64,000 nt of DNA from an uncultured bacterium (GTDB lineage Bacteria > Verrucomicrobiota > Lentisphaeria > Oligosphaerales > Oligosphaeraceae): positions 1-64,000 of the forward strand of contig CACYQT010000010.1 in the NCBI GenBank assembly GCA_902776645.1, read 5' to 3'. The number at the start of each line of letters is the position of its first letter. Within the stretch, counting starts at the first letter, position 1. Positions 43,901 through 51,152 of this stretch are shown in pieces. Both the position numbers and the translations under genes were made by a program. The notes under the pieces were generated by a model. The model did not search any database. It was not told where the DNA came from and saw only the letters and a program-made list of their open reading frames with translations.

Positions 43901-45012
43901 GCACAATGCGTGGTTTCAACCGTTTTGAAACCATGGGTTCGCCTATCGACTATTATACAGAATACCGAATGAACAATACAGATTCCATTGGCTTCGTCTG
44001 CGGCATCCGCAACCGCCAGCCTGCCGCAGGGAATCGCAGCTTCACCGCCTGGATGGCGACAACCGCCTTCCAAGATCCATACACCGCCACGATGTCCGAC
44101 GACAACGGAATCCTTCAGAAAGGAACGTCGGACAAACAACGCTCCATGCAGACGAAAGGGAAATACAACCCATTTGACATCAAGGAAATACGCTTTGAGG
44201 GAAACAATCGGGTTGGCATGCCTCATATCAGTTGGGGAAAACCGATTAATGTCAACGAACAGTATAAATGCTATTTCCGTCTGCGGGACATCAAATGGCA
44301 GTCCCCCATGCAGCCCGCCAATGTCTTCCTGCACAACAAGAATTTCTTCATCGCCTGGCATGACGGTCCGCCGCCGGAAAATGACGCATACGGCCAATGG
44401 CGTTTTTTCTCCACCTGCCTCACGACACATGAAAACGGCGGCCCCTCCCCTGAAATTCCGTCGTTCGCCAAACAGACTCCCTCCAAACGGTCTTTGCTCA
44501 ATGATCTTGATTTTGAGGAATATGCGCAAAAACAATGGTTTAGAGACATGGTTCAGTTTTTCCCCCCGAACGCCGGATGGAACATCCCGAAAGGCGCGGC
44601 ATTGGATACCACGACCTTCCACAGCGGCAAAACCGCCCTGCGCATCGAAGGTTTCGACGGCGAATACCGCCTCGTCCGGCAGAACATCCCATTGGCGTTG
44701 CTATCGGTCGGTTCGAAATGGAAGCTTTCCTGCTGGGTGAAATCGGACAACATCCAGCCGGGCACGATCGGCTGGATGAACGGCACGCTCCGTTTGGAGC
44801 TTTTCAGAGAAGGAAAGCCTGTCGAATATCGGTCGCTTGCCTTCCCGCGGGAAGCGTTTGACTGGAAGCAATTCTCCGTTGAACTGACAGTTCCCGAAGG
44901 ACTTATGAATATTTCCATTGCCGCTGGTCTCAACGGCAATCGCGGCAAAATATGGCTTGACGACTTCTCTCTCGAACGGATAGACACCCCAAACAACAAC
45001 AAGGAGAAATGA
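40915..45012 (+). CDS. giant secreted GH13 alpha-amylase-family protein
   Basis: A 1365-residue protein with a signal peptide (1-19). Residues 20-270 form an N-terminal beta-rich domain. The GH13 barrel covers about 280-640: region I is WQDIVPHGG (364-372, Pro-His replacing the usual Asn-His), region II GYRIDACGG with nucleophile D430, region III TLAETG with acid/base E480, and region IV HIESHDS with D543. The second half (about 700-1365) has no domain I recognise until a C-terminal carbohydrate-binding-like sandwich (about 1190-1350, SGKTALRIEGFDGEYR). It probably cleaves or transfers alpha-glucans or a related polymer. A 21-bp exact duplication encodes GMAVYRF twice (43012-43053). Confidence 0.8.
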   Translation: MHKAILAILLPLFAVAQALPLQKTDDAIIFGDKDLQVAFSPQDGSIRKLEHNGIMVAVAQPNALWMNIKGEDGAWLPEDSPWKLQDAVQTADDTLRLDVVNGNWSVHVFTQLFPEKGQLRRWFEIAWTGDKPSKIRHFQQRWFRIPMAVGMFYELPANRTTRERIGYDDLKDHAVHRAGKGSRACIFQLAAKRSFLFLTNELATGFDNTNTTLENRDEAVDASLFADIQGHTQPNVYQTLGEYWLWLQDNDAETALTRIHEWHHDRGLVPPADRPDWVRRATLYSFHPKGSIGSLWSDWGGFEPSIKQLDRIAELGCNAIWLLPLEDLSPYWPRDYYKFQDGLGTPEQYKQLVDRAHELGMHVWQDIVPHGGSNTYQRAKDHPEWLVQQEDGSTLNYWCFDFNWPSWIDYMKDVARHYVKTYGIDGYRIDACGGSKIPNWNPDIPYSRASQSLTPGGINMQKAIRDGSREFNPAAATLAETGANVFGAISDCLYDFTFCYDMMQGLRKRDPQTFVKDLRRWLHEQQCTDLPGQIRLRHIESHDSLRAEYWYDRGMRRAMAISAWIPGIPMVYQDMEDGHGYSIRQILKIRNSLVEMGDGDADYLSVSAPGDIFAVLRTANQTDNPPAQYAWDKGAGPRASIAVVGLSPYYTGIDGAISIPLSKLPEPFRKTTQVFDILNGITVKAVTKGTYLCLPVPESGMAVYRFGMAVYRFGGLPEKLTPVPKSFIEFHGTQQLAFKAFAIGDNGERTPLPDFTQFDSRTTNIGKGLLLRLDIPEGTPCDWAASAANGVWFDRFRTRHPNCNGVVRNIYYMAQGGNVLWNSLFWPFGLSPHDANITFATQDGSVSLLFNPQALPAAVFILDRVGDEHVPHVFIAEMLDAVPEFGACPFTFELKSSSFSHKAQLDKSLKSMPGQYIYTAGLNRFRIGRNGNLLEWRTVKGRWSETITYNLISETSLYTDAGFGEDRLRYSANDAAEPFSRITRMEDGTIRLQFLGTMRGFNRFETMGSPIDYYTEYRMNNTDSIGFVCGIRNRQPAAGNRSFTAWMATTAFQDPYTATMSDDNGILQKGTSDKQRSMQTKGKYNPFDIKEIRFEGNNRVGMPHISWGKPINVNEQYKCYFRLRDIKWQSPMQPANVFLHNKNFFIAWHDGPPPENDAYGQWRFFSTCLTTHENGGPSPEIPSFAKQTPSKRSLLNDLDFEEYAQKQWFRDMVQFFPPNAGWNIPKGAALDTTTFHSGKTALRIEGFDGEYRLVRQNIPLALLSVGSKWKLSCWVKSDNIQPGTIGWMNGTLRLELFREGKPVEYRSLAFPREAFDWKQFSVELTVPEGLMNISIAAGLNGNRGKIWLDDFSLERIDTPNNNKEK
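43012..43053 (+). repeat. exact 21-bp tandem duplication inside the GH13 gene
   Basis: Two identical copies of GGCATGGCCGTCTATCGTTT plus C, in frame, give GMAVYRFGMAVYRF. It lies where the GH13 C-terminal domain would end, so it may be tolerated. Confidence 0.95.
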
Positions 45013-45018
45013 ATTATT

Positions 45019-45056
45019 TTAGTGGTTAGTGGTTAGTGATTAGTGGTTAGTAGTTC
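45019..45056. repeat. TTAGTGG heptamer array
   Basis: Five TTAGTGR units start seven bases after the GH13 stop codon. Same unit as at 8845. Confidence 0.75.
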
Positions 45057-45090
45057 AAAAAGTCTGTACATGGAAAAAACTCATACAGAT

Positions 45091-45118
45091 TTGCATGACA
45101 TGAAAACTGCACTATTTT
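45091..45118 (+). promoter_or_regulatory. possible promoter for the small coiled-coil gene
   Basis: TTGCAT (45091-45096), 16 bases, TATTTT (45113-45118), about 36 bases upstream of the ATG. Confidence 0.35.
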
Positions 45119-45153
45119 TAGTAAAAAAACATAGCTTAGTTCAAGAACACTAG

Positions 45154-45504
45154 ATGAAAAAGTTCACGGAAAAATACGAGGAAATGACTTGTTTGATGAA
45201 TGAAGTGGATTCGCTTTGCAATCAACTTCATGAAGCTTTCCAGACAATTTCTCCAGAGGACTATGCTGTATTCGGACCAAGGCTTCGTATTGTCATTGCA
45301 ACATTTAAGGCGCTTATGCAGGAAAGCCAAAATCAATCAAGCTTTACTTGCTATGAGGAGCGTATGAAAAGACAACTTTCTGATTTGGAAGAACTTGAGC
45401 ATGACATCAAAGTTTTCAGGGTAGATGCCCAAAAGAATGATTCCCTGAAAAAAGCAATGGAGAATGTTGCTAAACTCGATTTTTCAAAACTTGCCAGAGC
45501 ATGA
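45154..45504 (+). CDS. small unknown coiled-coil protein
   Basis: A 116-residue protein that I do not recognise. It is helical throughout, with heptad-like stretches at 1-35 and 68-100 (MKRQLSDLEELEHDIKVF). There is no membrane segment, signal peptide or cysteine pair. It is clearly AT-rich compared with the flanking GC-rich genes, which suggests late acquisition or relaxed constraint. The ribosome site is weak. Codon pattern and a plausible promoter make it likely to be real, but there is no functional clue in the neighbours. Confidence 0.5.
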   Translation: MKKFTEKYEEMTCLMNEVDSLCNQLHEAFQTISPEDYAVFGPRLRIVIATFKALMQESQNQSSFTCYEERMKRQLSDLEELEHDIKVFRVDAQKNDSLKKAMENVAKLDFSKLARA

Positions 45505-45566
45505 TATACAATTGATTCTTTTTCACGAAAACAAATACAACATTTTAACAACAAGGAGAAATGAAC

Positions 45567-46892
45567 ATGGCTGATGAAATCAAGACATTGAAAGTCGGTG
45601 TTGCGCAGAGTGACATCACGCCGCCCATCGGCACCTGCCTGGCGGGCTACTTCAACAAACGCGTCTCCACGGGAATCATCCATCCCCTTCGCGCCAAGGC
45701 GATTGTGGCGGGAAGCGGCGATGAACGCGTCGCCCTCATCACCTGCGATCTCATCACGATGACGGCCGAAGTCTGCCAGCGCGTCCGCAAGATCGTCCAT
45801 GACGCGACGGGCATTCTCGAATCCCACGTGATGATCTGCTCCACGCATACCCACACGGGGCCGGATCTCCGTCCGTCCAACGCCAACTGCCCGCGCAATG
45901 AAGAGTATTATGAAGGCGTTCCCGCCCGTATGGCGCAGGCCGCCATCGATGCCGCCAACAGCCAGAAAGACGCCGTCATGTGCATCGGCACGGAACAGGA
46001 GGAAGGCCTCGCCTTCGTCCGCCGCTTCCGCATGGAGAACTGCTCCGAACAGTTCGGCCCTGGCGGTGCGCTGAAGTGCGAAGGCCCGGCCAGCAACATC
46101 GATCCTATTTTCGGCGCCATCGTCTTCAAGGAAGAGCTCAACGCCAAGCCGTTCGCCGTCATCTGCAACTACACCGTCCATATCGACGTCACAGGCGGCA
46201 CGCTCATCTCCGCCGACTTCCCCGCCGTCATCCAGGAGACGCTGCAGAAGGTCTATGGCGACGATCTGATCGTCCTCTACGTGCAGGGTGCCTGCGGCAA
46301 CATCAACCACTGCCCGTACTTGCAGAACTGCCCGTATCCGGGCAAAGGCATCTGGAAGTCCGAACAGATGGGCCGCGCCTTCGCCGGAAAGGCCATGGCG
46401 ATCATCGAAAAGGCCTATCCCAGCAAGTCCGTGGATCTTGGAACCGTCAGCGAAATTCTTGACGTACCGAAATATCCGAAAAACGACTACGTCGTCCAGA
46501 TGCGTCTTGCGCAGGCCCGCGCGAAGCAGAACACCACCGCCCCGGGCGGCGCGGAAGCGGCTCTCTTGGAACGCTATGACGCGTATTCCGACGAAGGCAC
46601 CATCAAACGCGAAGTCCAGGCCATGCGTTTTGGCGACGCCGTCTTCTGCGGCGCCCCCGGCGAACTGTTCGTCGAATGGGGCTTTGAAATCAAAAAATGG
46701 TCCAAAGCCAAATATACCTTCATCGCAGAGCTTTGCGACGACGCCGTCGGCTACATTCCGACCTTCGAGGCGTTCCTCCGCGGCGGCTATGAATCCACGC
46801 CGATCGTCTCCGTCCGCTCCACGCCCGCTCTCGGCCAGATGATCGCGGACGCCAACTTCCGCAACATCCGCAAACTGTTCCCTGATGCGTAA
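45567..46892 (+). CDS. neutral/alkaline ceramidase-like hydrolase (PF04734 type)
   Basis: A 441-residue protein starting at 45567, chosen because AAGGAG lies eight bases upstream; an ATG six bases earlier is too close. It resembles the N-terminal catalytic domain of neutral ceramidases: VGVAQSDITPPIGTCLAGYF, the zinc-binding STHTHTGPD (H94, H96), and YVQGACGNINH. Typical secreted ceramidases have about 650-700 residues with a signal peptide and a C-terminal Ig-like domain. This one has neither, so a cytosolic amidase acting on another N-acyl or sugar compound is possible. A terminator follows directly. Confidence 0.8.
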   Translation: MADEIKTLKVGVAQSDITPPIGTCLAGYFNKRVSTGIIHPLRAKAIVAGSGDERVALITCDLITMTAEVCQRVRKIVHDATGILESHVMICSTHTHTGPDLRPSNANCPRNEEYYEGVPARMAQAAIDAANSQKDAVMCIGTEQEEGLAFVRRFRMENCSEQFGPGGALKCEGPASNIDPIFGAIVFKEELNAKPFAVICNYTVHIDVTGGTLISADFPAVIQETLQKVYGDDLIVLYVQGACGNINHCPYLQNCPYPGKGIWKSEQMGRAFAGKAMAIIEKAYPSKSVDLGTVSEILDVPKYPKNDYVVQMRLAQARAKQNTTAPGGAEAALLERYDAYSDEGTIKREVQAMRFGDAVFCGAPGELFVEWGFEIKKWSKAKYTFIAELCDDAVGYIPTFEAFLRGGYESTPIVSVRSTPALGQMIADANFRNIRKLFPDA

Positions 46893-46910
46893 TTAACGTT
46901 ATTCCACGAT

Positions 46911-46947
46911 GGCCATTTTCTATGAGAAACTAGAAAATGGCCTTTTT
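46911..46947 (+). terminator. rho-independent terminator of the ceramidase-like gene
   Basis: A perfect 12-bp stem GGCCATTTTCTA/TAGAAAATGGCC (46911-46922, 46931-46942) followed by TTTTT. Confidence 0.9.
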
Positions 46948-47093
46948 ATACTTTTTTTTTAAATCAAATCATTTTTTATTTGAATTATCCATTTTTCATT
47001 GTATTTTAGTATCAATCAATTACCATCGCGTCTTGCCGTTCAAACAGAAGGCAGTAGAAATTTGGGAACAGACAAATTCAGAGAGGTGGCGAT

Positions 47094-47801
47094 ATGGATT
47101 CCAATACGGATAATTCTGAAATCATGGCAACCGTTCTGCCCGTTCCAGATGAAGGATTAAAAGAGGAAATGCGGCGGTATTGGAAAGAACTCAAAAAATG
47201 GATGATCATTGGCATGATTGTCTGCGTCATTTCGTTGCTTTTGGCTGTCATTGGAACATTGTTGTTCGTTCGTAAATCGCAATCCTACCCGCAAATGCCA
47301 TCATTTTCACAAATACGATTTATTGAAGAAACGCCACAGTTTCCCCAGACTGTATTTTTCCCGAATACATCTCATTCTCAAATAACAATAAGAAGAAACG
47401 CCGCTGTTTTCTACTTCAAACTTGCAATCTTTGTGCTCCTATGCGGTTTGTATCCATTGGTCATGATCATAATCAATGACTATAAATTGATGGTCAGATA
47501 CTGGCGTTACATCGGTCCGAAGAAGGGATGCACCGCCGGTCAGATGGCGGGATTCCAGTTCATTCCCCTTTTTGGTTTTTATTGGCAGTTTGTCGCCATT
47601 TGGGAACTTGCCAAACAACTGAATGCTTTAGGTGCAAATTATGTCAGTCCTCAACTGGCCCTTGCATTCTGCATTGTCAACTGCTGTACCGTCGTTGCGA
47701 CTCCAATACTGAAACTTGGTACATATATCGCATCCATTGTGCTCTTTTTCATGCTTTTCGAGCAGTTCAACAAGGCGTTTACGGAACCTGCTGAAACCTA
47801 G
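47094..47801 (+). CDS. unknown multi-pass membrane protein
   Basis: A 235-residue protein. The cytosolic N-terminus (1-35) is acidic, then there are membrane helices at about 37-60 and 108-130, and two or three more in the last 90 residues. The segment GQMAGFQFIPLFGFYWQFVAIWELAKQLN resembles the membrane part of GYF_2/DUF4339-type proteins common in Planctomycetes and Lentisphaerae, but the GYF domain itself is missing. A GAGGTGGCG ribosome site precedes the start. No function can be assigned. The AT-rich gap 46948-47093 upstream shows nothing else clear. Confidence 0.6.
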   Translation: MDSNTDNSEIMATVLPVPDEGLKEEMRRYWKELKKWMIIGMIVCVISLLLAVIGTLLFVRKSQSYPQMPSFSQIRFIEETPQFPQTVFFPNTSHSQITIRRNAAVFYFKLAIFVLLCGLYPLVMIIINDYKLMVRYWRYIGPKKGCTAGQMAGFQFIPLFGFYWQFVAIWELAKQLNALGANYVSPQLALAFCIVNCCTVVATPILKLGTYIASIVLFFMLFEQFNKAFTEPAET

Positions 47802-47838
47802 GGGCGCGCTCCCGCGGGCAGGCAGCACGGAGCGAGCC

Positions 47839-49710
47839 TTATTCCAGGCAGACGCCTGTCCAGCCGTCGACCACTGTCGTGTTCTGCCGTTCCCCGCCCA
47901 GACGGTAGGACACGTTCGTTTTCCGGGCGGCGGTTATGATGACGCAATGCTTCCAGACACAAACCGTGACGGGGCCGTCCGCATCCAGCAGTTCGAACGG
48001 AATTGTCTGCCCAATGAACACGACATCGCGGAAAAATCGCCCAAGTTCTTCATTATCAGAAGACAGCAACTGTTCAATCGGCGAATCGAAGACGATGAAC
48101 CGACCACGCCCCATCGTCTTGACGAAGACGGAATCCCAACGGATTTCGCCTTGCCGGTCAAACAAAACGCTCTGCGCTTTCACTTCCGCTCCAGGCACTT
48201 CCATGACACGACACTCCGTCTGCGTCATCCAGTCGTAATGCCAGTCGGCGATTAGATAGGAATCGTAGCGTTTCGTCCCCCAGCGTTGCAGTTCGAAGGC
48301 TTTTGTCGTCCGTTCCTCCAACGGCTTCAGCCGTGCATCCGTGAACGCGGGCGGAATCCGCCCGCTGAACACGACATTGCCGCCATTTTCGATGAACGCC
48401 CTCAGCCACGCCTCCCGTTGCGGCGTCAACGTGATGTCGCGCGAAATGAATATCACCTTGAATTCGTCCAAAGCGTTCGGCTGCATCATGTTCGCGGCGA
48501 ACGACCATTCTTCTTCGCCGCTTGCCGCGCCAAGCAGAGCTTCCGGCAGTTCCATGACGGGAATGCCCCGCGCCGCCAGCATGTCCGTGATCCGTCCGGA
48601 CGATTCGTCTTTCGCTTTTTGATGCGACCGCAGCCGTTCGTCGTTCGGATAGAAGACACAGGCGAAACGTCGTGGCTCCGGTTCAAAATAAAACGGATCG
48701 ACCGGCCCGTTCTCAAACATCTTCTTGACATACCCTATGTATTTGTCAGAACGGAAGAAACGGCCTGCATAGGACACGATCGGACTGCCGCCGATGGCCA
48801 TCGTCCGCCATCCGTTCGCAAGCGTCGCTTTCTCGAACTGCTCGTCAGACCGCCGTGGATGATGCGCATGGGCGTTTGTGTAGTTCCAGATCATCTTGCC
48901 GAGAACATGGGCGAGGCTCGCCCCCGCGACGCCGCCGCGATTGTTTTCAATCAAAAAGCAATCGACTTCCGCCAGCATCGCCAGTTCCGTTTTCGTCCCG
49001 CAGAACGCCGCCGCCGTGCGGTTCATCATGAGCGGCAGGCCTTTTTTCGCCGCCTTCGCATGGATTTTCCGCAACAGCCCCAGGAGATTCTTCCGTTTCC
49101 ACAGCTGGTATTCGTCCCAGCGATCCTCTTCATCGTTGCGCGGCAACGGCTTGCCTGTATCACGAAGATAACGCGCCTTGCAGGCGGGGCACTGGCAGAT
49201 CATGTTCTCCACGCACCATCCTTGATACGGCCCGTCCAGATACACGGCGACGATGTCGTACGAGAGAATTTCATCGACGACCTGCAGGATTTTCTCCTCG
49301 TAATCGCCGAACGCGCAAAGGGATAGGAGCCGCTCGCCGCCGAAATGGCTGGCCTGCCCACGCGGCTCCAGTTCGTTGCCGTCGTCGTCGCGGAAGATCC
49401 ATTGCGGATACATCTCCCGCACCCAGCAGCCGGGCGCGCCATGCGCGACAGGAATGTACGCCACGACTTTGATGCCCGTGTCGATCATCTCCTGCAACAG
49501 ATCGTGGCCGTTCAAGTCCGGATGCCGCGGATAGATCTTGCTTGGATAAAAGGCGTATTTGCCGATGCTTCCGAAACGGACGGAATCCGCCCCGGCGGCG
49601 CGGCAGAGTTCCGCGCCGCGCTTCGCGTCAAACGCCAGTTCGGGCGCAAATGGCGGCCAGTACGCATCATACAGAAACGTGCGCAGCTGTTTTAATGAGT
49701 GAATATCCAT
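47839..49710 (-). CDS. putative TIM-barrel glycoside hydrolase with C-terminal trimerisation-like domain (GHL6-like)
   Basis: A 623-residue protein without signal peptide. The N-terminal (alpha/beta)8 part (1-330) has barrel-like strands: VRFGSIGKYAF, IKVVAYIPVAHGAPGCWV, and the IVAVYLDGPYQGWC strand, whose Asp is a likely catalytic residue, followed by a CxCxxC group (ICQCPACKARY). The second part (about 340-560) resembles the beta-galactosidase trimerisation/glutamine-amidotransferase fold (FKVIFISRDITLTPQREAWL). This layout is that of the hypothetical glycosyl hydrolase 6 family and relatives of GH42/GH29. The substrate is unknown. The gene is convergent with the membrane protein at 47094. 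Confidence 0.6.
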   Translation of the reverse strand: MDIHSLKQLRTFLYDAYWPPFAPELAFDAKRGAELCRAAGADSVRFGSIGKYAFYPSKIYPRHPDLNGHDLLQEMIDTGIKVVAYIPVAHGAPGCWVREMYPQWIFRDDDGNELEPRGQASHFGGERLLSLCAFGDYEEKILQVVDEILSYDIVAVYLDGPYQGWCVENMICQCPACKARYLRDTGKPLPRNDEEDRWDEYQLWKRKNLLGLLRKIHAKAAKKGLPLMMNRTAAAFCGTKTELAMLAEVDCFLIENNRGGVAGASLAHVLGKMIWNYTNAHAHHPRRSDEQFEKATLANGWRTMAIGGSPIVSYAGRFFRSDKYIGYVKKMFENGPVDPFYFEPEPRRFACVFYPNDERLRSHQKAKDESSGRITDMLAARGIPVMELPEALLGAASGEEEWSFAANMMQPNALDEFKVIFISRDITLTPQREAWLRAFIENGGNVVFSGRIPPAFTDARLKPLEERTTKAFELQRWGTKRYDSYLIADWHYDWMTQTECRVMEVPGAEVKAQSVLFDRQGEIRWDSVFVKTMGRGRFIVFDSPIEQLLSSDNEELGRFFRDVVFIGQTIPFELLDADGPVTVCVWKHCVIITAARKTNVSYRLGGERQNTTVVDGWTGVCLE

Positions 49711-49740
49711 GAAAGCTCTGATTTGGCCGAATCCAATTTC

Positions 49741-49769
49741 TTGTATCCCTTGAATCCCTTGAATCCCTG
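49741..49769. repeat. 10-bp tandem repeat CTTGAATCCC
   Basis: Three copies of TTG(A/T)ATCCCT between the two minus-strand genes; the same unit precedes xer at 31783. Confidence 0.7.
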
Positions 49770-49782
49770 TTTTTGGCTCATT

Positions 49783-50940
49783 TCATTTCATCACAATTTC
49801 GCCGTTGATGAGCACGAATTTCGCATGATACTGGATGTCATGCAGCGGATTGGAATCGAAGACGACGATATCCGCGTCCTTTCCGGGCTCCAGCGAGCCG
49901 ATCCGCTTGTCGACGCCGATGACGCGGGCGGGATTGATCGTGATGGCCTTCCAGGCGGCCTCTTCGTCCATGCCGGCCTTCACCGCAAGTCCCGCGCACA
50001 GAGGGAGATAGTTCAACGGCGTCACGGGAGCGTCCGTAATGATGCAGACCGTCAGGCCGGCATTGTTCAAGATGCCGGGCGTCGCGAACGTCTTGTCCTT
50101 CAATTCAAATTTCGACTTGCCTCCGAAGGACGGCCCGCACAGCACGGGATAATGCTCTTTCGCCAGGCGATCGACGATCAGATGGCCTTCCGTCACATGG
50201 TCCAGCGTCATCTTCACGTCGAATTCATGCGCGATGCGGATGGCCGTCAGCATGTCGTCCGCGCGATGCGCATGGACTTTCAGCGGAATCTCGCGCTTCA
50301 TGACGGGAACCATCGCCTCCAGTTCCGGATCGTAGGGGCGCTTTTTCGTCTTATCCTTTTCAGACTCAGCGATTTCATCCACGTAGCGTTTCGCCTTCAT
50401 CAGCAGGCCGCGCAGCAACGCAGCGACGGCCATGCGCGTCACAGGCGAACGGCCCTTCTGGCCATGCGCGCCTTTCGGATTCTCGCCGAACGCGCATTTC
50501 ATCGCGACAGGATCCTTGATGACCATGTCATCGATGTAATCGCCGTACAGCTTGAACGCGGCGAACGTTCCGCAGACCACGTTGGCGGAGCCCGGCCCGA
50601 TGGCGGCCGTCGTGACGCCTGCCGCCAACGCGTCGTCGAACTGCTCGTCCCGCGGATTGATGCCGTCGATGGCCCGCATGTCCGGCGTCAGCGGCTTGGA
50701 GCTTTCATTGACGTCGTTGCCCTCCCAGCGGATGGCGTATTCGTGCAGGCCGATATGCGTATGCGCGTCAATCAGGCCAGGCGTCACGATACATCCCGTC
50801 GCATCAATGACTTCCGTGTTTTCAGGAACCTCCAGGTCCTTTCCGACGGCCGCGATCTTGTTGCCGTCGATGAGAATCTGCCCGTCTTCGATGTCGCCAT
50901 ACGCCATCGTCTTGACCAAACCGCCGCGAATCAGTTTCAT
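49783..50940 (-). CDS. amidohydrolase family protein (imidazolonepropionase/dihydroorotase-like)
   Basis: A 385-residue metal-dependent hydrolase. The start at 50940 (MKLIRGGLVKTM) has an AAAAGGA site; an upstream ATG would add unrelated residues. Metal ligands are H60 and H62 in GLIDAHTHIG, a His in LKVHAHRADD, a His in LDHVTEGH and the final Asp in CIITDAPVTP. The closing SLEPGKDADIVVFDSNP is typical of the superfamily. It acts in the cytosol on a cyclic amide, N-acyl sugar or guanidine-type substrate. The carbohydrate neighbourhood hints at N-acetyl sugars, but the NagA-specific motifs are absent. The upstream gap 50941-51152 contains no gene. Confidence 0.85.
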   Translation of the reverse strand: MKLIRGGLVKTMAYGDIEDGQILIDGNKIAAVGKDLEVPENTEVIDATGCIVTPGLIDAHTHIGLHEYAIRWEGNDVNESSKPLTPDMRAIDGINPRDEQFDDALAAGVTTAAIGPGSANVVCGTFAAFKLYGDYIDDMVIKDPVAMKCAFGENPKGAHGQKGRSPVTRMAVAALLRGLLMKAKRYVDEIAESEKDKTKKRPYDPELEAMVPVMKREIPLKVHAHRADDMLTAIRIAHEFDVKMTLDHVTEGHLIVDRLAKEHYPVLCGPSFGGKSKFELKDKTFATPGILNNAGLTVCIITDAPVTPLNYLPLCAGLAVKAGMDEEAAWKAITINPARVIGVDKRIGSLEPGKDADIVVFDSNPLHDIQYHAKFVLINGEIVMK

Positions 50941-51152
50941 TGCTTTTTCCTTTTGTTTTGAAGTAACGAGGGCGTCCCGCCCTTGGCCTGTGTGTTTCGA
51001 TTTAAATATTCCCATAATTTACCCGCCTTCAACCGCCTTTGCAAATCTTCTTCTTTTCCCTCTTGATAAAATGGAATCCCATATTAAAATATTGTTGTTC
51101 GCTTTTACTATAAATAATAAACAACCTCCAGAACTCCAATCAACCAGTCACC

